Below are positions 36,351-44,584 of a stretch of 64,000 nucleotides of DNA, piece by piece (within the stretch, counting starts at the first letter, position 1; every line of letters starts with the position of its first letter). The notes beneath the pieces are model-generated. The model searched no databases. It was not told the origin of the DNA and was given only the letters and a program-made list of their open reading frames with translations. The position numbers and the translations under genes are program-made. The DNA is taken from NCBI RefSeq assembly GCF_040276065.1, contig NZ_JBELOI010000001.1, positions 558,001 to 622,000 of the forward strand, given 5' to 3'. This stretch comes from Castellaniella sp040276065. Its GTDB lineage: Bacteria > Pseudomonadota > Gammaproteobacteria > Burkholderiales > Burkholderiaceae_B.

Positions 36351-37222
36351 ACGTAGAGATCGAACCCATTGTCGGGCGCTATTTGCGTCTGGAAATCGGT
36401 GGCGCCGCGCACCGGGTTTATATCGAAGAAGCCGGCAGCGGCATTCCCCTGCTGTGCTTGCACACGGCAGGCACAGATGGGCGGCAATACCGTTCGCTGC
36501 TCAATGATGCGGAAGTCGCCGCAAAGTACCGGGTTATCGTGTTCGACATGCCATGGCATGGGAAGTCTTCTCCGCCCGAGGGATTTCAGAATGAACACTA
36601 TGTGTTGACGCGTCGTTACTACATGGACACGATCATGGCGGTGGTGCGCGGGCTCGATTTGCACCGGCCCGTCGTCATCGGGTGTTCCATTGGCGGGCGG
36701 GCCGTGCTGCACCTGCTGTTGGAACACCCCCAGTTGTTCGGAGGGGCGATCGGGTTGCAGACAACGCGTCATTCTGCGAGCAGGCTGCGTGCGCAAACCC
36801 ATGAAACGGCCTACCTCGACCGCCCCGATGTCAATGGGGGCGAAGCGACGGCTGGCTGGTTGAGCGGCATAATGGCGCCCACCAGTCCGGCGGTAGGCCG
36901 CTGGGAGACTCTATGGCACTACATGCAGGGCGGCCCGGGTATTTTCTACGGTGACACGATGTATTACCGGGAAGGAGGAGATATCGCCTTGGAGGAACTC
37001 GGGATGATCGATACCCGGCGCACGCCGCTGTATCTGTTGACCGGCGAGTACGATTACTCGGCAACACCAGAAATGACAGCCGAGGTGGCTGCGAGGATTC
37101 CCGGGGCGAAATTCCAGCGCATGGAAAATCTTGGCCACTTTCCGATGTCGGAAAATTATTCTCTGTTGCGCACCTACCTATGGCCGGTTTTGCAGGAAAT
37201 TCATGCAATTCGCAAAGCCTGA
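36344..37222 (+). CDS. Alpha/beta hydrolase
   Basis: This 292 aa protein has the alpha/beta-hydrolase fold: LLCLHTAGTDGRQYRSLL (oxyanion HxxG-like region), FDMPWHGKSSPP, the nucleophile elbow IGCSIGGRA with Ser115, and a late His in MENLGHFPMSEN. A catalytic Asp would lie in LLTGEYDYSATPE. The ATG at 36344 overlaps the SCP2-like stop. It is probably the cleavage (ester, thioester or C-C) step of the cluster, but its substrate is unknown. Confidence 0.87.
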   Translation: MVNVEIEPIVGRYLRLEIGGAAHRVYIEEAGSGIPLLCLHTAGTDGRQYRSLLNDAEVAAKYRVIVFDMPWHGKSSPPEGFQNEHYVLTRRYYMDTIMAVVRGLDLHRPVVIGCSIGGRAVLHLLLEHPQLFGGAIGLQTTRHSASRLRAQTHETAYLDRPDVNGGEATAGWLSGIMAPTSPAVGRWETLWHYMQGGPGIFYGDTMYYREGGDIALEELGMIDTRRTPLYLLTGEYDYSATPEMTAEVAARIPGAKFQRMENLGHFPMSENYSLLRTYLWPVLQEIHAIRKA

Positions 37223-37324
37223 AGCAAAGCCTGCCTTATCAGGATATATCCGCAAATAGAGCTAGGCGGGTGAGGGGCAGGCTCCGTACGTTTCACATTC
37301 CGAGTTTTCGTACACCAAAACAAA

Positions 37325-37352
37325 AAGGACCTAGATTTTCACCTAAGTCCTT
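37325..37352 (-). terminator. Rho-independent terminator of tRNA-Asn
   Basis: On the minus strand the stem AAGGACTTAG pairs with CTAGGTCCTT around an 8 nt loop (one G-T pair) and is followed by TTTGTTTT. It ends about 9 nt after the tRNA gene. Confidence 0.8.
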
Positions 37353-37360
37353 GAGTTTCC

Positions 37361-37436
37361 TGGCTCCCCGACCAGGGCTCGAACCTGGGACCTGCGGATT
37401 AACAGTCCGTCGCTCTACCGACTGAGCTATCGGGGA
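37361..37436 (-). tRNA. tRNA-Asn (GTT)
   Basis: Reading the minus strand gives a 76 nt cloverleaf. It starts TCCCCGATAGCTCAGTCGG, has anticodon GTT in CTGTTAA, a T-arm with GGTTCGAGCC, and an acceptor stem closing as TCGGGGA followed by the encoded CCA. All four stems are complete. It lies between the alpha/beta hydrolase and the efflux operon. tRNA genes can act as integration sites, but no integrase or repeated tRNA end was seen near it. Confidence 0.97.
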
Positions 37437-37452
37437 ATTGCGAAGAAGCGAA

Positions 37453-37461
37453 ACTATAGCA
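37453..37461 (-). promoter_or_regulatory. Extended -10 promoter of tRNA-Asn
   Basis: On the minus strand TGC-TATAGT (an extended -10, TGn-TATAAT type) lies 16-25 nt before the tRNA start. This gives an expected transcript start near 37446. No good -35 is visible. Confidence 0.5.
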
Positions 37462-37483
37462 TAGTTTTTTTCAGGCCGTCTCT

Positions 37484-39097
37484 CTAGTGCACCCCTGCGC
37501 CGCCGCTGGACAGGGCCTGGCGCGCGGACTTTGGCTTAGCGGTCCAGATCAGGCCGATCAACAGCAGGAACACTAGCGCCGAGGCGTAGAAAATGTCCGT
37601 GGCCGACATGGTGTAGGCCTGCTGACCGATGGTGCGGTCGATCAGGGCGGCACCCTGCTGAGTGCTCAGGCCCAGTTGATGCAGGCCATTCATGATGTGG
37701 TCGAAGGCCGGCTCGCCGGGGCGGGCCACCTCGGTCATGCGGCTGTGGTGCAGGGTGGCGCGGTTATCCCACAGCGTGGTGGTGATCGAGGTGCCGAAGG
37801 CGCCGCAGACCAGGCGGGCGAAGTTCGACAGGCCCGCCGCCGCCGGGATGCGGTCGGCGCTCAGTCCGGACAAGGTCAGCGTCGTCAGCGGGATGAAGAA
37901 CGTGGCCATCGCCGCGCCCTGGATGAAGGTCGGCAGCATGACGGCGTACAGATCGACCTGGGTGTTGAACTGTGCCCGCATGTAGCTGATCAGGGAAAAA
38001 ATCAGAAAGGCCACGGTGGCGATGACGCGGGGGTCGTGCTTGGCGAGCAGCTTGCCGACGACGGGCGACAGGATGATGGCCAGGATCCCGACGGGCGCCG
38101 ACGCGATGCCGGCCCAGGTGGCCGTGTAGCCCATGGTGCTCTGCAGCCACAGGGGCAGCAGCACGACGGTCCCGAAGAACACCCCGTAGGCGACCGATAG
38201 AGAGATCACGCCGGCGGTGAAGTTGCGACCCGCGAACAAGGTGAGGTCCACGATGGGGTGACGAGCGGTCAGCTCCCAGATGACGAAATAGACGAAGGCG
38301 ACGACGGACGTCACGGCCAGCGCACAGATGATCGGGCTGGCGAACCATTCCAGCTCCTTGCCCTTGTCGAGCAGCACCTGCAGCGCACCGACCCAAACCA
38401 CCAGCAGGACGAGGCCCATGCGGTCGATGGGCAGGTGCACGCGGCGCGAGTCGCGCGCCTTGTAGACCTGCCACGATCCCCAGCCCGCCACCAGGCCGAC
38501 TGGCACATTGATGTAGAAGATCCACGACCAGGAGTAGTTGTCCGAGATCCAGCCGCCCAGCAGGGGGCCGGCGATCGGGCCGATCAGGATGGTCATGGAC
38601 CACATCGCCAGCGCCATTCCAGCCTTGGCCTTGGGATAGGTGGCCAGCATCAGGGATTGCGACAGCGGGATCATGGGGCCGGCCACCGCGCCTTGCAGGA
38701 CGCGGAAGAACACCAGCGATTCCAGGGACCACGCAAAGCCGCACAGCCAGGAGCTGAGCACGAACAGCAGCACCGACAGGACGAACAGCCGCACCTGGCC
38801 GAAGCGCTGCGTCAGCCAACCGGTCAGCGGTACGGTGATGGCATTGGCCACGGCGAACGAGGTGATCACCCAGGTGCCTTGGGTCGCACTCACGCCCAGG
38901 TCGCCCGCGATCGTCGGGATCGACACATTGGCGATCGAGGAATCGAGCACATTCATGAATACCGCGGCTGATAGCGCGATGGTGCCGAAGGTGCGCGCGC
39001 TGCCTTCCAGCGGCGCGTATTCCTGCGCGGCTTGAGCCGGAGCGGCGCGCGGCGCCTCGCCACCCTCCGAGGGGGACGCGGGAGTGGGTTCGCTCAT
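37484..39097 (-). CDS. MFS drug efflux permease, DHA2/EmrB type
   Basis: This 537 aa protein has about 14 membrane segments and the DHA2 landmarks: NVLDSSIANVSIPTIAGDLG (motif C-like early), VITSFAVANAITVPLTGWLT, and RVLQGAVAGPMIPLSQSLML. It is the inner-membrane pump of a tripartite proton-driven exporter. Its ATG overlaps the adaptor gene stop by 4 bp (ATGA). The N-terminal 30 residues are Pro/Ala-rich and cytoplasmic. Confidence 0.92.
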   Translation of the reverse strand: MSEPTPASPSEGGEAPRAAPAQAAQEYAPLEGSARTFGTIALSAAVFMNVLDSSIANVSIPTIAGDLGVSATQGTWVITSFAVANAITVPLTGWLTQRFGQVRLFVLSVLLFVLSSWLCGFAWSLESLVFFRVLQGAVAGPMIPLSQSLMLATYPKAKAGMALAMWSMTILIGPIAGPLLGGWISDNYSWSWIFYINVPVGLVAGWGSWQVYKARDSRRVHLPIDRMGLVLLVVWVGALQVLLDKGKELEWFASPIICALAVTSVVAFVYFVIWELTARHPIVDLTLFAGRNFTAGVISLSVAYGVFFGTVVLLPLWLQSTMGYTATWAGIASAPVGILAIILSPVVGKLLAKHDPRVIATVAFLIFSLISYMRAQFNTQVDLYAVMLPTFIQGAAMATFFIPLTTLTLSGLSADRIPAAAGLSNFARLVCGAFGTSITTTLWDNRATLHHSRMTEVARPGEPAFDHIMNGLHQLGLSTQQGAALIDRTIGQQAYTMSATDIFYASALVFLLLIGLIWTAKPKSARQALSSGGAGVH

Positions 39098-40278
39098 GAT
39101 CCGAGGTTGTCCTGGATGATGGACTGGATCAGGGCATCGACCTCACGGCTGTCATGCGTGTAGGCGGCAGTGCGCTGCGGCGCCGGATCGGCGGGCACGG
39201 CGTCGGCCGCGGGTGCCGATAGGGCGACCTCGACCTGCATGGACAGGCCCACGCGCAGCGGATGGGCGCGCAGTTCCTCGGGATCGAGCTGGATGCGCAC
39301 AGGGATGCGCTGGATGACCTTGATCCAGTTGCCGCTGGCGTTTTGCGCGGGCAGCAGCGAGAACGCGCCGCCCGAGCCTGCCGAGACGCCGATCAAGGTG
39401 CCGTGGTAGATCACGGTGCCGCCGTACAGGTCCGAGGTAATGGTGGCCTTTTGCCCCGGCTTCATCTCGTGGATCTGGTTTTCCTTGAAGTTCGCCTCGA
39501 CCCAGAGTTGTTCGAGGGGCACGATGGTCATGAGCGGGGTGCCGGGCAGGATATGCTGGCCGAGTTGGGCCGTGCGCTGGGCGACCATCCCGTCCACCGG
39601 GGCGACGATGCGCGTGCGGGCCTCGGCGAGCCAGGCGTTGCGCACTTGGTCGGCGGCGTGCAGGACATCGGGGTGGGTGGCGACGGTACTGCCCTGGGTG
39701 AGCGCCTGGTTCGTTTCGAGCTTGGCCTTGGAGGCGGCATAGGAGGCTTGCGCCTGGGCGATGCCGGCTTGTGCGGATTTGACGGCGATGCGGGCGTGCA
39801 GTAGCTCCTCGCCGCTGACCCCGCCCGAACCCCCCAAGGCGCTGCGCCTTTGCAAGTCGCTTTGCGCCTTGTCGAGCGCGGCCTGGGCCTGCTCGATATT
39901 GGCCTTGCGCATTGCCACGTCGGCTGCCAGGGCATCGTTCTGGACGAACAGGGTTCGGGTGCGTCGCACGGCCTGCGCGAGTGCGGCCTTGGCTTGCGCA
40001 AGCGCGATGCGCGTGTCGCTCGGATCCAGCGTCAGCAGGGATGCGCCCTGCTTGATGCGCTGTGTGTCCTCGGCGTCGATGGCGATGATGGTGCCCGGAA
40101 TCTGCGAGGTGACTTGCACCAGGTTGCCATGCACGTAGGCGTCGTCCGTCGTTTCGTAGTGGGCGGCGAACAGGAACCACCAGAAGGCGTAGGCGATGCC
40201 GATGGCAATGAAGACCAGGGTGGTGAGCCACAGCAGGCGCTTGCGTGGGCTTTTGGGGGCTTGAGTTGCGGAAGTCAT
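39094..40278 (-). CDS. HlyD-family periplasmic adaptor of efflux system, EmrA type
   Basis: This 394 aa membrane-fusion protein has one N-terminal membrane segment (RLLWLTTLVFIAIGIAYAFW), a lipoyl/biotinyl-like beta domain (VQVTSQIPGTIIAIDAEDTQ), and a long alpha-helical hairpin rich in Ala/Gln (residues about 90-200). The barrel region carries DGMVAQRTAQLGQHILPGTP. It joins the MFS pump to the outer-membrane channel. It is 20 bp after the channel gene. Confidence 0.92.
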   Translation of the reverse strand: MTSATQAPKSPRKRLLWLTTLVFIAIGIAYAFWWFLFAAHYETTDDAYVHGNLVQVTSQIPGTIIAIDAEDTQRIKQGASLLTLDPSDTRIALAQAKAALAQAVRRTRTLFVQNDALAADVAMRKANIEQAQAALDKAQSDLQRRSALGGSGGVSGEELLHARIAVKSAQAGIAQAQASYAASKAKLETNQALTQGSTVATHPDVLHAADQVRNAWLAEARTRIVAPVDGMVAQRTAQLGQHILPGTPLMTIVPLEQLWVEANFKENQIHEMKPGQKATITSDLYGGTVIYHGTLIGVSAGSGGAFSLLPAQNASGNWIKVIQRIPVRIQLDPEELRAHPLRVGLSMQVEVALSAPAADAVPADPAPQRTAAYTHDSREVDALIQSIIQDNLGS

Positions 40279-40298
40279 GGTGGGAAGGGTGTCGAGGA

Positions 40299-41708
40299 TC
40301 AGTGGGCGGGGGAGGGTGGCTCGGCCTGGTAGCCGCCGCCCAGGGCGGTGGCGAGCTGGGCGTCCAGGATGTAGGCGCGCGCGCGCAGGTCGGCGGTGTG
40401 GACCGATTGCGTGAGAGCGTCGCTTTGCGCGAGCAGGACTTGCACGAAATCGCCCAGGCCCGCCTGGTAGCGCTTGAGCGCAATGTCATAGGCGGAGGTG
40501 CTGGCTGCGAGGCTGGCCTCCTGATAGCGGATCTGTTCGCGCAGGGAGCGGATCGAGGCGCTGGCGTCGGCGACCTCGCGCACCGCGCCGAGCACGGTTT
40601 GGTTGTATTGCGCAATCGCCAGGTCGCGGGCGGCGCGGCGGCCTTCCAGTCGGGCGTTCAGCGCGCCAGCGTGGAAGATCGGCAGCGTGATGGCGGGGCC
40701 GGCGCCGTAGCTGCGGCTATCGCCGCGCAGGAGCTGGTCCATGCCCAGGGACATGAATCCGGCGAATGCCGACAGATTGATGTCGGGAAAGAATTCAGCC
40801 TTTGCCGCCGAGATCTCGGCGCCGGCCGCCTCGGCCTGCAGGCGCGCGGCGACCACGTCGGCGCGCCGGCCGAGCAGGGCCATCGGCATGCTCTCGGGTA
40901 CGCCCTGGGGCAGGGCTGCGCCTTCGCGTGGCGCGAGGGCGGGCAATCGATCCGGCCCCGTGCCCGTGAGCGCCGCGAGCTGGTGGCGCAGGAGCTCGGC
41001 ATTGTTGCGTGCCTGCGCCAGTTGCACGTGGGCGGCAGAGACGGCCGAACGGGCCTGGTCCACATCCACCTGGGTGCTGAGCCCATGGGTATAACGGTCG
41101 CGCGTGATGTCGAGCGCAGTCTGCTGCTTGCCGACGATGGCCTCGAGCGCGGTCGACTGTGCGAGGGCGTCCTGCAATTGGAAATAGCTCTGGGCGACCG
41201 TCGAAACCAGCAGGGTGCGCGATTGTTGCTGCTCGGCCTGCGCGGCGAGCGCGTTGGACTGGGCCGCAGCAGTCAGGGCACGTTGCCGGCCCCACAGATC
41301 AAGATCGAAATCGACCTGCAGCGTCAGGCTATTGTCCGTGTCCATCGATCCGCCCAATGGCGGAGGGTAGATATAGTTCTCGCTGTAGTGCTGGCGCGTC
41401 ATGCGGTAGCGGGCGTCGGCCTGCGGCCATTGCAGGGCGCGGGCATTGCGCACCGCCGCATTGGCCATGCGCACGCGGGCGGCGGCGCTGTCCAGCGTCG
41501 GGCTGTCGGCCAGGGCGCGTTCGATCAGGCCGTCGAGTTGCGGGTCCTGATAGCGTTGCCACCATTGGTGGGTGGGCCATTGGACCGCGGTGCTGTCCCG
41601 CAGGCCGATGCCGGCGCCATCCAGGGGCTGGACCGCCGGCGCGCCCGGGTCCATGGGGGCGCAGGCCGATAGGGCCAGGGCGAGGAAGAGGGGGGCAAGG
41701 GGCTTCAT
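40299..41708 (-). CDS. NodT-type outer-membrane efflux lipoprotein
   Basis: This 469 aa protein is a TolC-like outer-membrane factor (OMF). A lipoprotein signal is visible: MKPLAPLFLALALSACAP, with Cys17 as the acylated residue in the lipobox LSAC. Coiled-coil repeats typical of OMF barrels occupy residues about 70-200 and 280-420. It is the first gene of the efflux operon, with a MarR-type dyad 35 bp upstream of its start. Confidence 0.92.
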   Translation of the reverse strand: MKPLAPLFLALALSACAPMDPGAPAVQPLDGAGIGLRDSTAVQWPTHQWWQRYQDPQLDGLIERALADSPTLDSAAARVRMANAAVRNARALQWPQADARYRMTRQHYSENYIYPPPLGGSMDTDNSLTLQVDFDLDLWGRQRALTAAAQSNALAAQAEQQQSRTLLVSTVAQSYFQLQDALAQSTALEAIVGKQQTALDITRDRYTHGLSTQVDVDQARSAVSAAHVQLAQARNNAELLRHQLAALTGTGPDRLPALAPREGAALPQGVPESMPMALLGRRADVVAARLQAEAAGAEISAAKAEFFPDINLSAFAGFMSLGMDQLLRGDSRSYGAGPAITLPIFHAGALNARLEGRRAARDLAIAQYNQTVLGAVREVADASASIRSLREQIRYQEASLAASTSAYDIALKRYQAGLGDFVQVLLAQSDALTQSVHTADLRARAYILDAQLATALGGGYQAEPPSPAH

Positions 41709-41742
41709 GCTGACAATAAGCTGAATATTGTTGATTGGTCTG

Positions 41743-41760
41743 TATCTGACTAGGCAATTA
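41743..41760. promoter_or_regulatory. MarR-type operator before the efflux operon
   Basis: An 18 bp imperfect dyad TAtcTGaCTAGgCAatTA is centred on CTAG and is repeated at 42384-42401. On the minus strand a TATAAT hexamer lies immediately before and touches it, so binding would block the promoter of the OMF-adaptor-pump operon. Confidence 0.65.
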
Positions 41761-41810
41761 TATAGCGAGCGAAAGACCGATGGTGTTTTTCAGTGGGGGA
41801 TTTTGTGCGC

Positions 41811-42362
41811 TCAGGCTCCGGGCGGCGTGGCGGGGGCCGAGGCGTGGCGCAGGTAGCGCTCGCCGTTGTCGATCATGCGACGCAGCAGGCCGAACAGCAT
41901 CTGAATCTCGTCGTTGGAAAATCCTTCGAGGTGCAGGTTCAGAGTGTCCGCGATAGCCGGCAGGATCTGGTCGACGACCGTTCGGCCTTCTTCGGTGAGC
42001 ACGATTTTGACGACGCGCCGATCCTCGGGATAGGGCTCTCGCCTGAGAAACCCTTTGGATTCAAGGCGATCGAGCGTGCGCGTGATGGCTCCGGTGTCCG
42101 CCTGCATGGCGCGGGCAAGGCCCGCCGGGGTGTCGATGCCCTGGTGGTGGATCAGCATCAAGGGGCGCCACTGAATGGCGGTCAGGCCCAGAGGCGCCGC
42201 CTTGTGGTCGATCACGCGATGCAGCAGGCTGTGGACCTGCTTGATCAGCAGGCCGAGATTGTTGTCCCGGCTGAGGGCGCTGGGGCAAGCCTGGTAGTAT
42301 TGGCAGGCGCCCGACGCGCGCTCGGCCGGAACGAACGGAGGCGTATCGCGTTTGGATGACAT
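41811..42362 (-). CDS. MarR-family transcriptional regulator
   Basis: This 183 aa protein has the MarR winged-helix core: LTAIQWRPLMLIHHQGIDTP, then ARAMQADTGAITRTLDRLES and the wing REPYPEDRRVVKIVLTEEG. MarR proteins are usually dimeric repressors that release DNA on ligand binding. It lies 102 bp upstream of the OMF gene with its own operator copy in front. It is the probable repressor of both the efflux operon and itself. The N-terminal 25 residues are an extension with Cys20 and Cys27. Confidence 0.92.
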   Translation of the reverse strand: MSSKRDTPPFVPAERASGACQYYQACPSALSRDNNLGLLIKQVHSLLHRVIDHKAAPLGLTAIQWRPLMLIHHQGIDTPAGLARAMQADTGAITRTLDRLESKGFLRREPYPEDRRVVKIVLTEEGRTVVDQILPAIADTLNLHLEGFSNDEIQMLFGLLRRMIDNGERYLRHASAPATPPGA

Positions 42363-42383
42363 GCTAGAATATTAAACGATCAG

Positions 42384-42401
42384 TATCTGACTAGGCAAGT
42401 A
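42384..42401. promoter_or_regulatory. MarR-type operator, second copy, in the marR/eamA intergenic region
   Basis: The same dyad TAtcTGaCTAGgCAagTA lies 22 bp upstream of marR and 5 bp before the EamA TTG start. On the minus strand it directly follows a TATACT hexamer, the same arrangement as at 41743. It probably mediates autoregulation and may also affect the EamA gene. Confidence 0.65.
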
Positions 42402-42405
42402 TATC

Positions 42406-43311
42406 TTGAAACCTCCGACGGCGCGGATGTTCTGGACGGGCTTTGCGCTGGCGGCATTAGGCTCGGTCCTGTTCTCCGCAAAGGCGATTGTGGCCAAGCT
42501 GACCTATCGGTACGGCGTCCAGGCCCTGGATGTCATCGGCTTTCGCATGATGTTGTCGCTGCCGTTCTTTCTTGCGATCGCCTGGGCCCAGGCACGGCGC
42601 GCGCGCCTGGGCCGCATCGCCCGGCTGGATCGGCGCGACGGCTTGCGGATCGTCTTTCTGGGAGTCATCGGGTACTACCTGTCGAGTTTCCTGGATTTCA
42701 TTGGCCTGGAATACATTTCGGCCGGACTCGAGCGCCTGATCCTGTTCCTTGCGCCCACCTTCGTCCTGCTGATTTCCGCCTGCTTCCTCAAGCGTCCGAT
42801 CGCGCGGCGCCAATGGGTCGCCATGGGTCTGGCCTATTTCGGCGTGGCCCTGGTGTTCTGGGGGGATCTGTCAATCAGCGGCGATGGTGTCGTGATCGGG
42901 TCCCTGTGCGTGCTGGGTGCCGCGATCTCCTATGCCTTGTATCTGATCGGCTCGGGGGAAATGGTCGAGCGCGTCACCGCCACGCGCCTGACGGCCTATG
43001 CCATGTCGGTTTCCGCGGTGGTGACCATGGCGCATTTTTTTCTCGTCAGGGGGTGGGACGGCCTGATGGTGCCCTGGCCGGTCTATCGGCTCTCGCTGAT
43101 TCATGCGGTGTTCCACACTGTCCTGCCGACCTTCATGGTCATGTGGGCGGTGGCGCGCATCGGCGCACCTCTGGCGGCCCAGCTCGGCCTGATCGGCCCG
43201 GTCTCGATACTGTTCCTGGCCTATGTGTTCCTGGGCGAGCCGATCACCACCATACAGGTCGGCGGCACGGTGTTCGTGGCCGTCAGCGCGGTCGTGCTCG
43301 GCCGGCGCTAG
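42406..43311 (+). CDS. EamA/DMT-family transporter
   Basis: This about 300 aa protein has roughly ten membrane segments and two EamA repeats, the fold of drug/metabolite transporters (e.g. RhaT, YdcZ relatives). Typical sequences are VLFSAKAIVAKLTYRYGVQA and GLEYISAGLERLILFLAPTF. The frame begins with TTG at 42406 (MKPPTARMFW); ATG 42427 is equally possible. It is divergent from marR and shares its operator region, so it may be part of the same regulon. The substrate is unknown. Confidence 0.87.
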   Translation: MKPPTARMFWTGFALAALGSVLFSAKAIVAKLTYRYGVQALDVIGFRMMLSLPFFLAIAWAQARRARLGRIARLDRRDGLRIVFLGVIGYYLSSFLDFIGLEYISAGLERLILFLAPTFVLLISACFLKRPIARRQWVAMGLAYFGVALVFWGDLSISGDGVVIGSLCVLGAAISYALYLIGSGEMVERVTATRLTAYAMSVSAVVTMAHFFLVRGWDGLMVPWPVYRLSLIHAVFHTVLPTFMVMWAVARIGAPLAAQLGLIGPVSILFLAYVFLGEPITTIQVGGTVFVAVSAVVLGRR

Positions 43312-43339
43312 CCGCTGCGCCGCGTCGAACGGTTCGCCG

Positions 43340-44584
43340 TCAGGGCCGGTCGCCGTTGGTGCTCGTGGTGTGGGAGCTGCGCATGGCCTGCTCGATCTCG
43401 TCACGGTGCACGTCGTGCGTGACGAAGCCGGCCGTATTGTCCGGCATGGCCAGGTACTCGTCGTGGGCCAGGGTGTTGCGGATGTCCTGCAGGCCCGTTT
43501 CCCAGTGCTCGCGCATCGTGGCCAGGCCGAACTGGTAGTCCCGGTGGTGCTGCTCGTAGTCCTTGTCCCGATAGATCAGGTGGATGATGTTGTAGCGTTT
43601 GTGGCCGGCAAGCGATTCGGCCCGGCGGCAGGCGGCGTCCTGGTCGCGGATTTTGGCGGGCACCTTGTCGAGCACGTCGCGCAGCGCCCGCTGCATCTTG
43701 CGGTATGCGCGCATTTGTTCGGTGACCGCGCGCGTGCGGCTGGAATAGCGGATGTCCTGGATGCGGTCGCCGACGTCCCCGATGTTGCGCGGCGCCGAGC
43801 CGCGCGCGCTCCATAGATCAACCTGGAACACGAGGGTGTCGCGCTCGGGCCTTTCGGTCAGCACCTCGGTCAGAGGCGTATTCGAAACCAGCCCGCCGTC
43901 CCAATAGTATTCCCCATCGATCTCGATGGCCGGGAAGGCCGGTGGCAGCGCCCCCGAGGCCATGAAGTGTTCGGGCCGCAGGCGCGTGCGCTGGTTGTCG
44001 AAATACGCGAAGTTGCCTGTGCGCACGTTCACCGCGCCCACCGAGACGTGGATTCCGCCGTCGTTGATGCGGTCGAAGTCGCACAGGCGCTCGAGCGTGT
44101 CCCTCAGGGGGCGGGTGTCGTAATAGCCCACGTTGCCGGGGTCTGTCAGCGGCGTCAACACGGCGGGCGGAAAACGGGGCCGGAAAAATCCTTTCTGCCC
44201 GACCAGCAGTGCGCTGCCGGCGTGCAGATTGCCCATGACCTGGCGCGCCATGTCATTGATCTGGAACAGGCTGGCTTCGAGCAGGGGATTGGTGGGCAGG
44301 CCACCATAAGGCTGGCAGATCGTGCCCCAGAATTCCCGCAGCCGCTCGATGCGCCGCTCGGGCGGATTGCCCGCCAGGATTGCGAGGTTCAGCGCGCCGA
44401 TCGAAATGCCGGCGAGGTAGGTGAGCTCGATGCCGGCTTCGTGCAGGCCCTCGTAGACGCCCGCCTGGTACGCGCCCAGTGCGCCACCGCCCTGCAGCAC
44501 GAGTGCGGTCGTTTCATAGGCTTTGCAGGCCTTGCATAGCAGGCTGGCCTGCTGGGGGGCTGGGGCGGATCTGCGGCTGGGCAT
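43340..44584 (-). CDS. Patatin-like phospholipase with DUF3734 C-terminus
   Basis: This 414 aa protein has the patatin core: TTALVLQGGGALGAYQAGVY (oxyanion loop), LAGISIGALNLAIL (nucleophile Ser61) and YYWDGGLVSNTP (catalytic Asp in DGG). Residues from about 300 onwards (DVLDKVPAKIRDQDAACRRA, then HDEYLAMPDNTAGFV) are the DUF3734-like extension. It probably hydrolyses acyl esters of phospholipids. Its start overlaps the end of the LysR gene upstream by 71 bp. A frameshifted copy of the part 64-301 lies at 14824-15535. Confidence 0.9.
   Translation of the reverse strand: MPSRRSAPAPQQASLLCKACKAYETTALVLQGGGALGAYQAGVYEGLHEAGIELTYLAGISIGALNLAILAGNPPERRIERLREFWGTICQPYGGLPTNPLLEASLFQINDMARQVMGNLHAGSALLVGQKGFFRPRFPPAVLTPLTDPGNVGYYDTRPLRDTLERLCDFDRINDGGIHVSVGAVNVRTGNFAYFDNQRTRLRPEHFMASGALPPAFPAIEIDGEYYWDGGLVSNTPLTEVLTERPERDTLVFQVDLWSARGSAPRNIGDVGDRIQDIRYSSRTRAVTEQMRAYRKMQRALRDVLDKVPAKIRDQDAACRRAESLAGHKRYNIIHLIYRDKDYEQHHRDYQFGLATMREHWETGLQDIRNTLAHDEYLAMPDNTAGFVTHDVHRDEIEQAMRSSHTTSTNGDRP

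Noticed and set aside
37361..37436. tRNA-Asn as an attachment site for a genomic island
   Set aside because: No integrase, no repeat of the tRNA 3' end and no phage genes were found near either side, although the catabolic cluster ends nearby.
42360..42401. Leaderless marR transcript from a TTGCCT-N18-TAATAT promoter
   Set aside because: The TATACT hexamer abutting the operator, matched by the second copy at 41743, is a more coherent promoter, giving a leader of about 30 nt.
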